DNA of 64,000 bases from Bacteroidota bacterium. Its GTDB lineage: Bacteria > Bacteroidota > Bacteroidia > Bacteroidales > F082. Position 1 is the first letter of the stretch, and each line of letters starts with the position of its first letter. The translations under genes were made by a program, and so were the position numbers. Positions 9,118 through 18,381 of the stretch are shown here, piece by piece. The notes under the pieces were generated by a model, which was given only the letters and a program-made list of their open reading frames with translations, made no database searches and was not told where the DNA came from. The stretch is from assembly GCA_014382445.1 (NCBI GenBank), contig JACNJS010000039.1, positions 62,001-126,000 on the forward strand, given 5' to 3'.

Positions 9118-9717
9118 CTAAATCTTCTCTTTAGAATGTTTCAGAATATTAAACAAAAACTCGCGCGATCTGAAAAGTTGTGCTTTAACAGTTCCAAGGG
9201 GGAGGTTTAGTTCTTGGGCAATTTCATCGTAGGAGTATTCTTTAAAATATCTCATTTCGATTATTTTTTTATAATGAGGTTTAAGACGTTGAACTACTTC
9301 GTGCATTAAATGGATTTTTTGTTCTAGTATAAATTGTTCTTCCGGGTCGGGGTTTAGGGTTTTTACGTGTGACGACATGTCATCTTCACCAATGTCGGAG
9401 TTTATGGTAAAATTCTCTTTGCTCTTTTTTCGCATGAAGTCGATGCAATTATTTGTCGCAATTTTAAAAAGCCATGTACTGAAAGCAAATTCGGAAGTGT
9501 ATTGTGACAAATGTTTAAAGGCTTTACCAAATGCTTCTATTGTTAAATCGTCGGCATCATGCGGGTCACTGGTCATTTTTAGCATAGTGAAATAAAGTGA
9601 ATCGCGATATAGGTTCATCAACTCAGCATAGGCATGTTGGTCGCCGTTGTTAAGTGCTTGTTTGATTAGCTTATAATCTCTCTGGCCTTTTTCTGTTAGT
9701 TTTTGATTCACTTCCAA
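9118..9717 (-). CDS. RNA polymerase sigma factor, ECF (sigma-70) family
   Basis: A 199-residue group IV sigma factor. Region 2 (about residues 28-96) contains DADDLTIEAFGKAFKHLSQY and FSTWLFKIATNNCIDFMRKK, matching the core-binding and -10 recognition helices. Region 4 (about 142-195) holds MRYFKEYSYDEIAQELNLPL followed by GTVKAQLFRSRE, the helix-turn-helix for -35 recognition. No anti-sigma gene is adjacent. Its start overlaps the end of the upstream glycosyltransferase gene by 10 bp, so the two are translationally coupled. The target promoters cannot be inferred from the sequence. Confidence 0.93.
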   Translation of the reverse strand: MEVNQKLTEKGQRDYKLIKQALNNGDQHAYAELMNLYRDSLYFTMLKMTSDPHDADDLTIEAFGKAFKHLSQYTSEFAFSTWLFKIATNNCIDFMRKKSKENFTINSDIGEDDMSSHVKTLNPDPEEQFILEQKIHLMHEVVQRLKPHYKKIIEMRYFKEYSYDEIAQELNLPLGTVKAQLFRSREFLFNILKHSKEKI

Positions 9718-10850
9718 CTTACCGGTTTTCTAATTAAGCTTATTATCGTAATTATTGGCAACAGAAATACGTGAATTATATCGCCAAACAGCGAAAATAA
9801 CAATATTTGATTTTCGCCTAACTTCGAAGCTGCTTTTTTTTGGATGAAAAGCCGTGATATTATTGTTACCAGCATCAATGCTAATGTAGCAATTAACAAT
9901 ACGTTTTTACAAAGAAGTGTTATAAATGTAAGGTACAACATAACTTGAGAAAAACTATAACTGCCTAACAACAGCTTAAAAATATTTGAATAAGCTTTTC
10001 CGGTTGAAAGATGTCGTTGTTTTTGGAGTAACCACCCGTTAAAGCTATTTTTTGGTTTAGAATACATGAAACTGATTGCCGATATTTCAATCTTAGTGTT
10101 CGCACTATTGGCCACTTGTCTAATAAACAAATCATCATCACCAGATTCTAATTTATAATGTGAAGTAAATCCTTTGTTTTTGTAAAACGTTGATTTGCGA
10201 TAACTAAGGTTTCTTCCCACTCCCATATATGGGAAACCCATAAGTGCAAATGAAAAATATTGTACAGCAATCATAAAAGTGTCATATCTGATAAGTTGAT
10301 TTAAAAATCCACCCGACTTAATGTAAGGGCCGTAGCCAAGTACAACTTCTGTTTTTGATGTGTAGTTTAATGCCATTGATTCGATCCATCTGTCAGAAAC
10401 CGGATTGCAGTCGGCATCAGTTAGAAGTAATATTTCGTTCTTGGATGATTTAATTCCTATGGAAAGAGGGAACTTTTTGCCTTTAAAGAAATTTAGATCT
10501 TGCTCAATAGTAACTACTTTAAGATTGCCATATTGTGGTTTTAAATCTGCGAGTATTTCAGATGTGTCATCGGTAGATGCGTGGTTAACAACAACAACTT
10601 CAAAATCGGGGTAATTCTGATTTAGTATGGTAGGAAGGTTTTTTTGAAGATTATAGTCTTCGTTGTGAGCAGAAATGATAACTGATACTGGTTGATAATT
10701 ATTGCTTTGTTTTATTTCCTCTCTGTAAAATGCAAGCTTTGAGAATACTACAAAATAATATATCAGTTGAATTATACCTGAGAGCAAAAATAGTGCGGCT
10801 ATTATTTGTTCAAATATTGAAAGGTTTAATATTGTAGTCCAAAAATTCAT
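9708..10850 (-). CDS. Membrane glycosyltransferase, family 2
   Basis: A 380-residue GT2 enzyme with an N-terminal membrane segment (about residues 14-36), a GT-A catalytic domain, and two or three C-terminal membrane segments. Motifs are VSVIISAHNEDYNLQKNLPT, the metal-binding TDADC at about 144-148, the acceptor-site ESGDDDLFIRQV, and QKQRHLSTG, equivalent to the QxxRW motif of processive or lipid-acceptor GT2 enzymes. It would transfer a sugar at the cytoplasmic face of the inner membrane; donor and acceptor are unknown. It overlaps the ECF sigma factor gene downstream, an unusual but stable-looking pairing. Confidence 0.9.
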   Translation of the reverse strand: MNFWTTILNLSIFEQIIAALFLLSGIIQLIYYFVVFSKLAFYREEIKQSNNYQPVSVIISAHNEDYNLQKNLPTILNQNYPDFEVVVVNHASTDDTSEILADLKPQYGNLKVVTIEQDLNFFKGKKFPLSIGIKSSKNEILLLTDADCNPVSDRWIESMALNYTSKTEVVLGYGPYIKSGGFLNQLIRYDTFMIAVQYFSFALMGFPYMGVGRNLSYRKSTFYKNKGFTSHYKLESGDDDLFIRQVANSANTKIEISAISFMYSKPKNSFNGWLLQKQRHLSTGKAYSNIFKLLLGSYSFSQVMLYLTFITLLCKNVLLIATLALMLVTIISRLFIQKKAASKLGENQILLFSLFGDIIHVFLLPIITIISLIRKPVSWK

Positions 10851-10926
10851 AGTCTTCCTAAATGTTTATCATAATCAATATTAAATCCTTTACACTGCAA
10901 AATTATTCAACTTATGTGATTTCACG

Positions 10927-10934
10927 TATCTTTG
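10927..10934 (+). promoter_or_regulatory. Candidate -7 box for tgt
   Basis: TATCTTTG matches TAnnTTTG and lies 16 bp before the tgt ATG, giving a very short leader. No clear -33 TTG is present at 19-21 bp. It lies between divergently transcribed genes (GT2 on the reverse strand, tgt on the forward strand), as expected for a promoter. Confidence 0.5.
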
Positions 10935-10950
10935 GCAAAATTTTTATTTA

Positions 10951-12081
10951 ATGCATTTTAAACTACTGGCCATCGACTCTAAAAGTTCAGCACGAGCAGG
11001 AGAATTAACTACCGACCATGGCAATATTCAAACCCCAATATTTATGCCGGTAGGGACTATTGGTTCGGTGAAAGGGATTCACATAAATGACGTAAAAACT
11101 GATATTAATGCCGATATTATACTGGGCAACACATATCATCTTTATTTACGCCCTGGATTGGAAGTTATTGAACAAGCAGGCGGGTTGCATAAGTTTAATG
11201 GTTGGGACAGACCAATACTTTCTGATAGTGGCGGATACCAGGTTTATTCACTTGCTGATAGAAGAAAATTAAAAGAAGAAGGTGTTGTTTTTCAATCACA
11301 TATTGATGGATCGCAACATAGTTTTACGCCTGAGAATGTTATTGATACACAGAGGGTAATTGGAGCCGACATTATAATGGCATTTGATGAATGTACACCA
11401 TATCCATGTGATTATGATTACGCTAAAAACTCAATGGAAATAACTCATAGATGGTTAGACAGGTGTATTACACGATTTTATGAAGCCAAACCCAAATACG
11501 GATACAGGCAAAGTTTGTTTCCGATTGTTCAGGGAAGTACATACAAAGATTTGCGAAAGCAATCGGCAGAGTATATTGCTTCGCGTGGGGCTGATGGAAA
11601 TGCGATTGGCGGTTTATCGGTTGGAGAACCACATGAAATGATGTATGAAATCACAGAATTGGTTTGCAATATACTGCCGATAGATAAACCACGTTATTTG
11701 ATGGGTGTAGGAACTCCCGCAAATATTCTTGAGGGAATTTCCTTAGGGGTTGATATGTTTGATTGTGTAATGCCAACGCGTAACGGAAGAAACGGTATGT
11801 TGTTTACTAAAAACGGGATTATTAATATTAGAAATGAAAAGTGGAAAAATGATTTTACAAATATTGATGATGAGGGAAGTTCGTTGGTTGATAGTCAGTA
11901 CACGAAGGCTTATTTGAGGCATTTGTTTATTGCCAAAGAAATGTTGGGTGGAATGATAGCAAGCCAGCATAATCTTGCTTTTTATCTTTGGTTGGTACGA
12001 GAAGCAAGAAATTATATAATTGCAGGTGATTTTGCACTTTGGAAAGAGAAAATGGTAGTTAAAGTTTCGAGGAGATTGTAA
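10951..12081 (+). CDS. tgt: tRNA-guanine transglycosylase
   Basis: Exchanges guanine-34 for preQ1 in tRNAs with GUN anticodons, the committed step of queuosine insertion. The 376-residue protein is the usual bacterial length. It has the start TPIFMPVGTIGSVKGIH, the catalytic-site blocks LGNTYHLYLRPG and SDSGGYQVYSLA, the substrate Asp region AFDECTPYPCDYDYA, and GGLSVGEPHEMMYEI with GVGTPANILEGISLGVDMFDCV containing the nucleophile Asp. The zinc-binding C-terminal segment is diverged: the usual Cys cluster is not obvious around residues 300-350, where the sequence is NIRNEKWKNDFTNID. It lies 21 bp upstream of an LptF/G permease gene and shares a pathway with queE at 25572. Confidence 0.94.
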   Translation: MHFKLLAIDSKSSARAGELTTDHGNIQTPIFMPVGTIGSVKGIHINDVKTDINADIILGNTYHLYLRPGLEVIEQAGGLHKFNGWDRPILSDSGGYQVYSLADRRKLKEEGVVFQSHIDGSQHSFTPENVIDTQRVIGADIIMAFDECTPYPCDYDYAKNSMEITHRWLDRCITRFYEAKPKYGYRQSLFPIVQGSTYKDLRKQSAEYIASRGADGNAIGGLSVGEPHEMMYEITELVCNILPIDKPRYLMGVGTPANILEGISLGVDMFDCVMPTRNGRNGMLFTKNGIINIRNEKWKNDFTNIDDEGSSLVDSQYTKAYLRHLFIAKEMLGGMIASQHNLAFYLWLVREARNYIIAGDFALWKEKMVVKVSRRL

Positions 12082-12102
12082 TAAATCGAACTATTAAATA
12101 GG

Positions 12103-13182
12103 ATGCTAAAAATTATCGACATATACATAATCAGGAAGTTTCTTGGCACTTTTTTTTACGCCATATCCCTGCTAATTATGATTGTAATTATTTTTGATGT
12201 TAGCGAAAATATCGATAGTTTTATTCAGAAGGAGGCTCCATTACAAGCAATTATTTTTGATTACTATCTTAACTTTATCCCTTATTTTATTAACCTCTTT
12301 ATTTACCTCTTTACATTTATTTCGGTTATCTTTTTCACATCCAAGATGGCTGGTGATACTGAGATAATAGCCATATTAAGTAGTGGAGTAAGTTTTCGGC
12401 GATTGCTTTATCCTTATATGATTTCTGCTGTATTTCTGGCGATTCTTTCATTTTATCTTGGAAATTTTTTAATTCCAAAAACAAACATGGAAAGGCGCAT
12501 ATTCAAAAATGCATACATGGAAATACTTACCAGAGATATGTCGAAAAACCTACACCTGCAAATTGCTCCTAATACTTTTGTTTTTCTTGAATCGTACAAC
12601 AGCCAACTAGGAACAGGTCATAAATTTTCACTTGAAAAATTCGATGGGCAAGAATTGATATTTAAACTTATGGCCGACAGGATACTATTTGATACCACAA
12701 ATAGCGGCTGGAAATTGAAGAATTATTTTATAAGAACCTTGGACGGGTCAGGACCATCATTCATTAAAGGCACAGAAATGGACACAACATTTTCGTTAAA
12801 ACCTGAAGATTTGTACAAGATAAAGGAAGAGTTTGAAGAGATGAATTATTATGAGCTTAATGAGTACATATCATCTGAAAAGCAGAAGGGATCGATGGCT
12901 TACAAAAAATTTGAAATTGAAAAAAATAAAAGAGCATCAGGGCCCGTAGCTATAATAATATTAACAATTATTGGCGTGGCTTTATCAAGCAGAAAAGTGC
13001 GTGGTGGTATTGGAATGCACCTTGGAGTGGGCATTGGACTTACATTTTCGTACATCCTATTAATGCAGGTATCAACGGTTTTTTCAACATTTGGTAATTT
13101 ATCACCAATAGTTGCATCGTGGATTCCTAATATTATATTTCTATTTATAGCTATTTACTTGCTGATAAAAGCTCCGAAGTAA
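12103..13182 (+). CDS. LptF/LptG-family permease (YjgP/YjgQ)
   Basis: A 359-residue inner-membrane subunit of the Lpt ABC system that extracts lipopolysaccharide for transport to the outer membrane. Three N-terminal membrane segments (about 10-35, 50-80, 97-125), a periplasmic beta-jellyroll-like domain (about 130-265), and three C-terminal membrane segments (about 278-358) match the family. The start MLKIIDIYIIRKFLGTFF is characteristic. Sequence alone does not separate LptF from LptG. It follows tgt closely, an arrangement also common in other Bacteroidota, and ends convergently with the ATPase gene 23 bp away. Confidence 0.92.
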   Translation: MLKIIDIYIIRKFLGTFFYAISLLIMIVIIFDVSENIDSFIQKEAPLQAIIFDYYLNFIPYFINLFIYLFTFISVIFFTSKMAGDTEIIAILSSGVSFRRLLYPYMISAVFLAILSFYLGNFLIPKTNMERRIFKNAYMEILTRDMSKNLHLQIAPNTFVFLESYNSQLGTGHKFSLEKFDGQELIFKLMADRILFDTTNSGWKLKNYFIRTLDGSGPSFIKGTEMDTTFSLKPEDLYKIKEEFEEMNYYELNEYISSEKQKGSMAYKKFEIEKNKRASGPVAIIILTIIGVALSSRKVRGGIGMHLGVGIGLTFSYILLMQVSTVFSTFGNLSPIVASWIPNIIFLFIAIYLLIKAPK

Positions 13183-13205
13183 TAGAAATAATTTAATCCC
13201 CAAAA

Positions 13206-14438
13206 TCAATATTTAAAATCTGTTAAAAAATTACGCAAATGCATTTGCTCAATGCCCTGATAAGTATTACCCTGGATATCATCCATTGATATTACATATT
13301 TGGGGTAATTATCTTTTATTTTAAGAAGGTTTCCAAATTCCCTTTCAATTGTTTTTTCTTCAGATAGAAGATATGCAACTTGTACGTAAATTTTTTCACC
13401 ATTTTTCTTTGCAACAAAATCAATTTCTGTATTACCTGAAACTCCAATGTTTACATCAAAGCCATAAATCAAAAGATGGTTGTAAACTACATTTTCGATT
13501 ATCTTTGATATATCGGGTTGTCGGAATCCGTTTATGGAATTACGTAAGCCAATATCCTCAAAATAATATTTTTCTGAGCTTTCAAAAATCTTCTTTCCAA
13601 CCAGGTCAGCTCTGCTAACTTTAAAGATCATTAAGGCATTGGTGAGATGGTTTAAATAATTTAATACAACCTGAGGTGAAATATTTGTTCGTTGCGATTT
13701 TAAAAAATCACTGATCTTTTTTGCAGAAACTATGCTTCCGGTATTATCGGCAAGATATTTAACGAGGTTCTCAAGAAAATAGGTGTTGCGTATATTCTGC
13801 TTACTTACAACATCTTTATAAAGGATTGTGGAATAAATATTTCTAAGATATTCAAAAATAATATGGTCTTCAAGTTTTAAGTTAATAAGGTAAGGTAGCC
13901 CCCCGTATTTCAAATATTTTTGCAGAGTGCTTCTATCATTGGCCAGTTTGTGAAAGCTTAAAAATTCTTTGTAGGAGAGGGAATATATCTTAACTTCAAT
14001 CGACCTACCACTCAAATGACCGGCAATATCTCCGGATAGTAGATGAGCGTTACTCCACGTACAATAGATGTCGTATTTTCCAGTTGCCAATAGATTTCGT
14101 AGGGATTTCTCAAAATACTTAATATCCTGTATTTCATCAATAAACAGATAAGTTTTTTGGTCACCTGAATTTTTGCTAACAAATTCGTTCAGGTCATCAT
14201 TGTCCCTAATAAAATCAAAATCTGATAACTCTTTGTTGATGTAAATAATCTGTGCGTGTGGGTTGTTTTGCACGATGTGCTTAATTAGCTGGAACATCAT
14301 ATAGCTCTTTCCAACTCGTCTTTGGCCCACCAACACTTTAATTATATCCTTGTCAATAAAAGGAATTAGTTTATCTATGTATTTTTGCCTCGAAATGGAA
14401 GGCTTAATATAGGAACTGTAATTTGACATAATATTCAT
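13206..14438 (-). CDS. AAA-type ATPase with DUF4143 C-terminal domain
   Basis: A 410-residue protein of the AAA_14/DUF4143 family. The Walker A motif is GQRRVGKSY (about residues 38-46) and Walker B is TYLFIDEIQDI. The usual arginine-finger/sensor region reads CTWSNAHLLSGDIAGHLSGR, where most relatives have TGSNA. The C-terminal DUF4143 part includes YYFEDIGLRNSI and a nuclease-like FDVNIGVSGNTEIDFVAKK segment resembling a PD-(D/E)xK core (ExD...K). These genes are frequent, patchily distributed accessory genes in Bacteroidota with no established role. Start at 14438 or the second Met at 14429 are both possible. It stands alone between lptF/G and purL. Confidence 0.88.
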   Translation of the reverse strand: MNIMSNYSSYIKPSISRQKYIDKLIPFIDKDIIKVLVGQRRVGKSYMMFQLIKHIVQNNPHAQIIYINKELSDFDFIRDNDDLNEFVSKNSGDQKTYLFIDEIQDIKYFEKSLRNLLATGKYDIYCTWSNAHLLSGDIAGHLSGRSIEVKIYSLSYKEFLSFHKLANDRSTLQKYLKYGGLPYLINLKLEDHIIFEYLRNIYSTILYKDVVSKQNIRNTYFLENLVKYLADNTGSIVSAKKISDFLKSQRTNISPQVVLNYLNHLTNALMIFKVSRADLVGKKIFESSEKYYFEDIGLRNSINGFRQPDISKIIENVVYNHLLIYGFDVNIGVSGNTEIDFVAKKNGEKIYVQVAYLLSEEKTIEREFGNLLKIKDNYPKYVISMDDIQGNTYQGIEQMHLRNFLTDFKY

Positions 14439-14530
14439 TTATAAATTAAATATTATACAAATATAGTACATATTTCAATTATAATTGAAAAATAATTTAA
14501 CTTGTACAAGAACCATTTCTAATTCAATAA

Positions 14531-17500
14531 CTATTTCCTAACCTTCTCCTCAACCCACTTACGTGCATTTACAAGTGCTTCAATCCATGGGGTTACTTCA
14601 TCATCTGTACGTTTTTTTGAATAATGCGGCCATTGCCAAGGCAGGAATGCTCGTTCGAGATGGGGCATCATTGCTACGTGCCGCCCGTCGTTTGAGTATA
14701 TAGCGGCTGTTTCCCAATCGGAACCGTTAGGATTTCCGGGATATACGTCATAACTATACGTCATGGCAAAGTGATAATTGTCGTGAAAATACGGAAAGCT
14801 GAATTTACCTTCGCCATGAGCAACCCATACACCAAGCCTGTTCCCTGAAAGTGAACTAAACATAACCGAGTTGTTTTCTTTTATATCAACGTTAACAAAT
14901 CCCGATTCAAACTTGCCTGAATCATTATGAAGCATCTTTGGCTTTTCGGGATGCTCGGGATAGATAAGACCTAGTTCCAACATTAACTGACAACCGTTGC
15001 AAACGCCAAGACTCAAAGTATCTTTACGGGAATAGTAACTGTCTAAGGCTTTTTTGGCTTTTTTATTGTATAAAAATGCACCTGCCCAGCCTACTGCAGA
15101 GCCCAGTACATCAGAGTTGGAAAAACCTCCCACAAAAACAATGAAGTTCATATCACTTAAGTCTTCTTGTCCTGAGATCAAATCTGTCATATGTACATCT
15201 TTCACATCAAATCCGACAAGATGCATGGCATAAGCCATTTCACGATCACCGTTTACTCCCTTTTCGCGTATAATAGCTGCTTTTATTCCTGTTGGCGTTC
15301 TTCGGCTCATTTCAATTCCAAGGTCTTTGGCCTTTCCTGTGAAGTTCTTGCTGAAATAAAAGTGAAGGTCTTGTTTGTCATAATTGTTGAATCTGCAATG
15401 TGATGGTCCTTCGCCACTTTGCTTTTTATCCATGTGATATGATGTTTGATACCAAACTTTTCGCAACCTGTCGATATCAAAAACATATTGATTGGATTTG
15501 TGAGCTACTTCGAGCTTTCTTTGTTGTATAACTTCACCAATTAGTTGATATTGAATATTTTGATTTTTCAAATATGAAACTACGCTCATTTCATCTTCAA
15601 CCTGAATTATAATACCCGGATTTTCACTAAACAACAACTTGACAATGTCGTTTTCGTTAATATTGGATAAGTTGATTTTCATTCCATGATTGCAATTTGC
15701 AAAATTCATTTCAAGAAGGGTAGTGATCATACCACCGGCACTTATGTCGTGGCCGGCCAATATTTTTTTTTCATCAATTAATGATTGAACTGCATTAAAC
15801 GCGGATGAAAAATCTTTCGCATCAATAACATCGGGCGAACTGGCACCTATGCTATTTAACGACTGTGCAAAGCTGCTACCTCCTAATTCATAAGGTGAGC
15901 CTGATAAGTTTATATAAATAAGCTTAGTACCAGGTATTTTTTTTATAACCGGAGTAAGAGCTTTTTTTATATCGGTAACTTCTCCAACAGCTGTGATTAT
16001 TACGGTACCGGGTGAAAAAACAACATCGCCATTTGGGTATTTTTGGGTCATCGACATCGAATCTTTTCCGGTTGGAATATTAATACCCAGTTCAATAGCA
16101 AAGTCGCTTACTGCTTTTACCGCGCTGTAAAGCCGTGCATTTTCACCATCATTTTTCGCCGGCCACATCCAATTAGCACTTAGGCTCACGCCTTTAATTT
16201 TATCAGAAAGGGGTGCCCAAATCAGGTTTGTTAATGATTCGGCAATAGCAAGCCTTGAACCTGCCTCAGGATTAATTAATGCACTAATCGATGCATGCCC
16301 TAAAGCTGTAGCAACTCCGCTATTTCCCTGAAAGTCAAGTGCTACAATACCCAAATTATTTAAAGGTAATTGTAGCTGGCCTGCGCATTGTTGCATGGCT
16401 ACTTTTCCGGTTACCGACCTGTCAACTTTGTTGGTAAGCCAGTCCTTACAGGCAACAGCTTCTAACTTAAGAACATTCACCAGATATTTCTCTACATCAC
16501 TTTGATTATATTTTATTTTTGAAAAACCGGTCTTTTGCGTACTATCATTAAGGACAGTTTTAGGAGGTTTGCCAAATAAATATTCGAGTTTAAGATCAAC
16601 GGGGCAACTATCATTATCTGTTTCAACTATAAATTTGTGATCATTTGTAACTACACCAGCTTTGTAAATAGGTGCTCTTTCGCGGTGTGAAATCTTCTCG
16701 AGAGTAGGGTAGTCCTTAGCTTTAATTACAAGACCCATTCTTTCCTGCGACTCATTACCAAGTATCTCTTTAAAAGAAAGCGTTGGATCACCAACCGGCA
16801 AATTATTTATGTTTATCAGCGCACCTGTTTCTTCAACGAGCTCCGACAGGCTGTTAAGGTGTCCACCTGCACCATGGTCGTGGATTGATACAATGGGGTT
16901 ATCAGTAGTTTCGCACATTGCACGAATTGCATTGGCAACTCTTTTTTGCATTTCCGGGTTAGCGCGCTGGACTGCATTCAGCTCAATATCATTACCAAAT
17001 TCACCGGTTGCTACCGATGAAACTGCGCCACCTCCCATTCCAATCCGGTAATTATCGCCTCCAAGAACAACGATAATGTCACCTGCTTCCGGAATATCTT
17101 TTTGTGCATCAGATGCATTAGCAAAACCAACACCACCGGCAAGCATTATTACTTTGTCGTATCCATAATTTTTGTCATTTTCCTGATGTTCGAAGGTGAG
17201 TAAACTCCCGTTGATAAGTGGTTGGCCGAATTTATTTCCAAAGTCGGATGCGCCATTTGACGCTTTTATCAGTATCTCTTCAGGCGTTTGATAGAGCCAT
17301 TTTCGCGCCTCAATATTTTTCTCCCATGGATGATCGCCACTATTACGGGGATAAGATGTCATGTAAACAGCAGTTCCGGCTAAAGGCAGACTACCTTTTC
17401 CGCCGGCAAGCCTGTCGCGAATTTCACCGCCTGTTCCGGTGGCCGCACCATTAAAGGGCTCAACAGTTGTTGGAAAGTTATGTGTTTCGGCTTTAAGCGA

Positions 17501-18226
17501 AATAACAGTGTTAATATCACTTATCTTAAAAAAATCTGCTTTATCCTGAGTTTCAGGAGCAAATTGTTCAACTTGTGGTCCAACAATAAAAGCCACATTG
17601 TCTTTATAGGCTGAAACAAGTTTGTTAGGATTTTGGGAAGAAGTTCTCTTGATAAGAGCAAAAAGGCTGTCTTTCATTTCTTTACCATCAATAATAAAAG
17701 TACCGTTGAAAATTTTATGTCGGCAATGCTCCGAATTAATCTGAGCAAATCCGTATATTTCTGAATCGGTTAAATTTCGGCCAATAGTTTGGCTAATTTC
17801 TTCTAAATACACAACTTCCTCATCGCTTAATGCTAAACCTTCTGAGACATTGTATTTTGAAATGTCTTCAATATATGCAATAGGCTCAGGCGATTCGGGG
17901 ATTGAAAACACTTCCTGATTAATCCCATGGTATATTTGCTTCAGCATCGGATCGTAAATGGGTTGCTCTTTGTCGGTCAACACCATTTCCTCAATTCTCA
18001 AAACACCGGCGATACCCATGTTCTGGCTTATCTCGACAGCATTTGTGCTCCATGGTGTTATCATCTCTTTTCGTGGGCCAATAAATGTACCTGCAAGCTT
18101 ATAGGTATTAATAATTTCGGCATCTCCAAATAGCCATCCAAACTTTTTGAGGTCAATATTTGAGAGTTTTGTATCCGTTTCTACAATGTAATATTGATTG
18201 GTATTGAACTGAAAAAAATAAACCAT
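14531..18226 (-). CDS. purL: Phosphoribosylformylglycinamidine synthase, single-chain
   Basis: Fourth step of purine synthesis: FGAR + ATP + glutamine to FGAM. The 1231-residue protein is the long form that combines the N-terminal domain, the two AIR-synthase-like halves and the C-terminal glutamine amidotransferase. Visible are NSEHCRHKIFNG, KAETHNFPTTVEPFNGAATG, the repeated NPIVSIHDHGAGGH and AGHDISAGGM motifs, and in the amidase domain SLGVCNGCQLMLELG, with the nucleophile Cys, and HGEGKFSFP. It is transcribed alone, with its own promoter-like sequence 36-68 bp upstream. Confidence 0.96.
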   Translation of the reverse strand: MVYFFQFNTNQYYIVETDTKLSNIDLKKFGWLFGDAEIINTYKLAGTFIGPRKEMITPWSTNAVEISQNMGIAGVLRIEEMVLTDKEQPIYDPMLKQIYHGINQEVFSIPESPEPIAYIEDISKYNVSEGLALSDEEVVYLEEISQTIGRNLTDSEIYGFAQINSEHCRHKIFNGTFIIDGKEMKDSLFALIKRTSSQNPNKLVSAYKDNVAFIVGPQVEQFAPETQDKADFFKISDINTVISLKAETHNFPTTVEPFNGAATGTGGEIRDRLAGGKGSLPLAGTAVYMTSYPRNSGDHPWEKNIEARKWLYQTPEEILIKASNGASDFGNKFGQPLINGSLLTFEHQENDKNYGYDKVIMLAGGVGFANASDAQKDIPEAGDIIVVLGGDNYRIGMGGGAVSSVATGEFGNDIELNAVQRANPEMQKRVANAIRAMCETTDNPIVSIHDHGAGGHLNSLSELVEETGALININNLPVGDPTLSFKEILGNESQERMGLVIKAKDYPTLEKISHRERAPIYKAGVVTNDHKFIVETDNDSCPVDLKLEYLFGKPPKTVLNDSTQKTGFSKIKYNQSDVEKYLVNVLKLEAVACKDWLTNKVDRSVTGKVAMQQCAGQLQLPLNNLGIVALDFQGNSGVATALGHASISALINPEAGSRLAIAESLTNLIWAPLSDKIKGVSLSANWMWPAKNDGENARLYSAVKAVSDFAIELGINIPTGKDSMSMTQKYPNGDVVFSPGTVIITAVGEVTDIKKALTPVIKKIPGTKLIYINLSGSPYELGGSSFAQSLNSIGASSPDVIDAKDFSSAFNAVQSLIDEKKILAGHDISAGGMITTLLEMNFANCNHGMKINLSNINENDIVKLLFSENPGIIIQVEDEMSVVSYLKNQNIQYQLIGEVIQQRKLEVAHKSNQYVFDIDRLRKVWYQTSYHMDKKQSGEGPSHCRFNNYDKQDLHFYFSKNFTGKAKDLGIEMSRRTPTGIKAAIIREKGVNGDREMAYAMHLVGFDVKDVHMTDLISGQEDLSDMNFIVFVGGFSNSDVLGSAVGWAGAFLYNKKAKKALDSYYSRKDTLSLGVCNGCQLMLELGLIYPEHPEKPKMLHNDSGKFESGFVNVDIKENNSVMFSSLSGNRLGVWVAHGEGKFSFPYFHDNYHFAMTYSYDVYPGNPNGSDWETAAIYSNDGRHVAMMPHLERAFLPWQWPHYSKKRTDDEVTPWIEALVNARKWVEEKVRK

Positions 18227-18261
18227 GGCTATGTTTTTTAAACAGCATAAAAATATCCCTG

Positions 18262-18294
18262 CAAATATATGAAAGGAGTTTGTAGGAAAACCAA
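18262..18294 (-). promoter_or_regulatory. Candidate promoter of purL
   Basis: On the reverse strand a TTG (18292-18294) is followed after 22 bp by TATATTTG (18262-18269), close to the Bacteroidetes -33/-7 arrangement of TTTG, 19-21 bp and TAnnTTTG. It lies about 35 bp before the purL ATG. No purine riboswitch-like structure was recognised in the leader. Confidence 0.55.
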
Positions 18295-18381
18295 TTAAAT
18301 ATGTAAAAATTTGAGGATTGAAAGCAGAGTGTAACTTTGTATTTCTCTTACTTGTGAAGAAAAGTCACCTTTAGGTTTCTA

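Noticed and set aside
18227-18381. Purine riboswitch upstream of purL
   Set aside because: No conserved riboswitch core could be recognised; the leader is about 35 nt, too short for the class.
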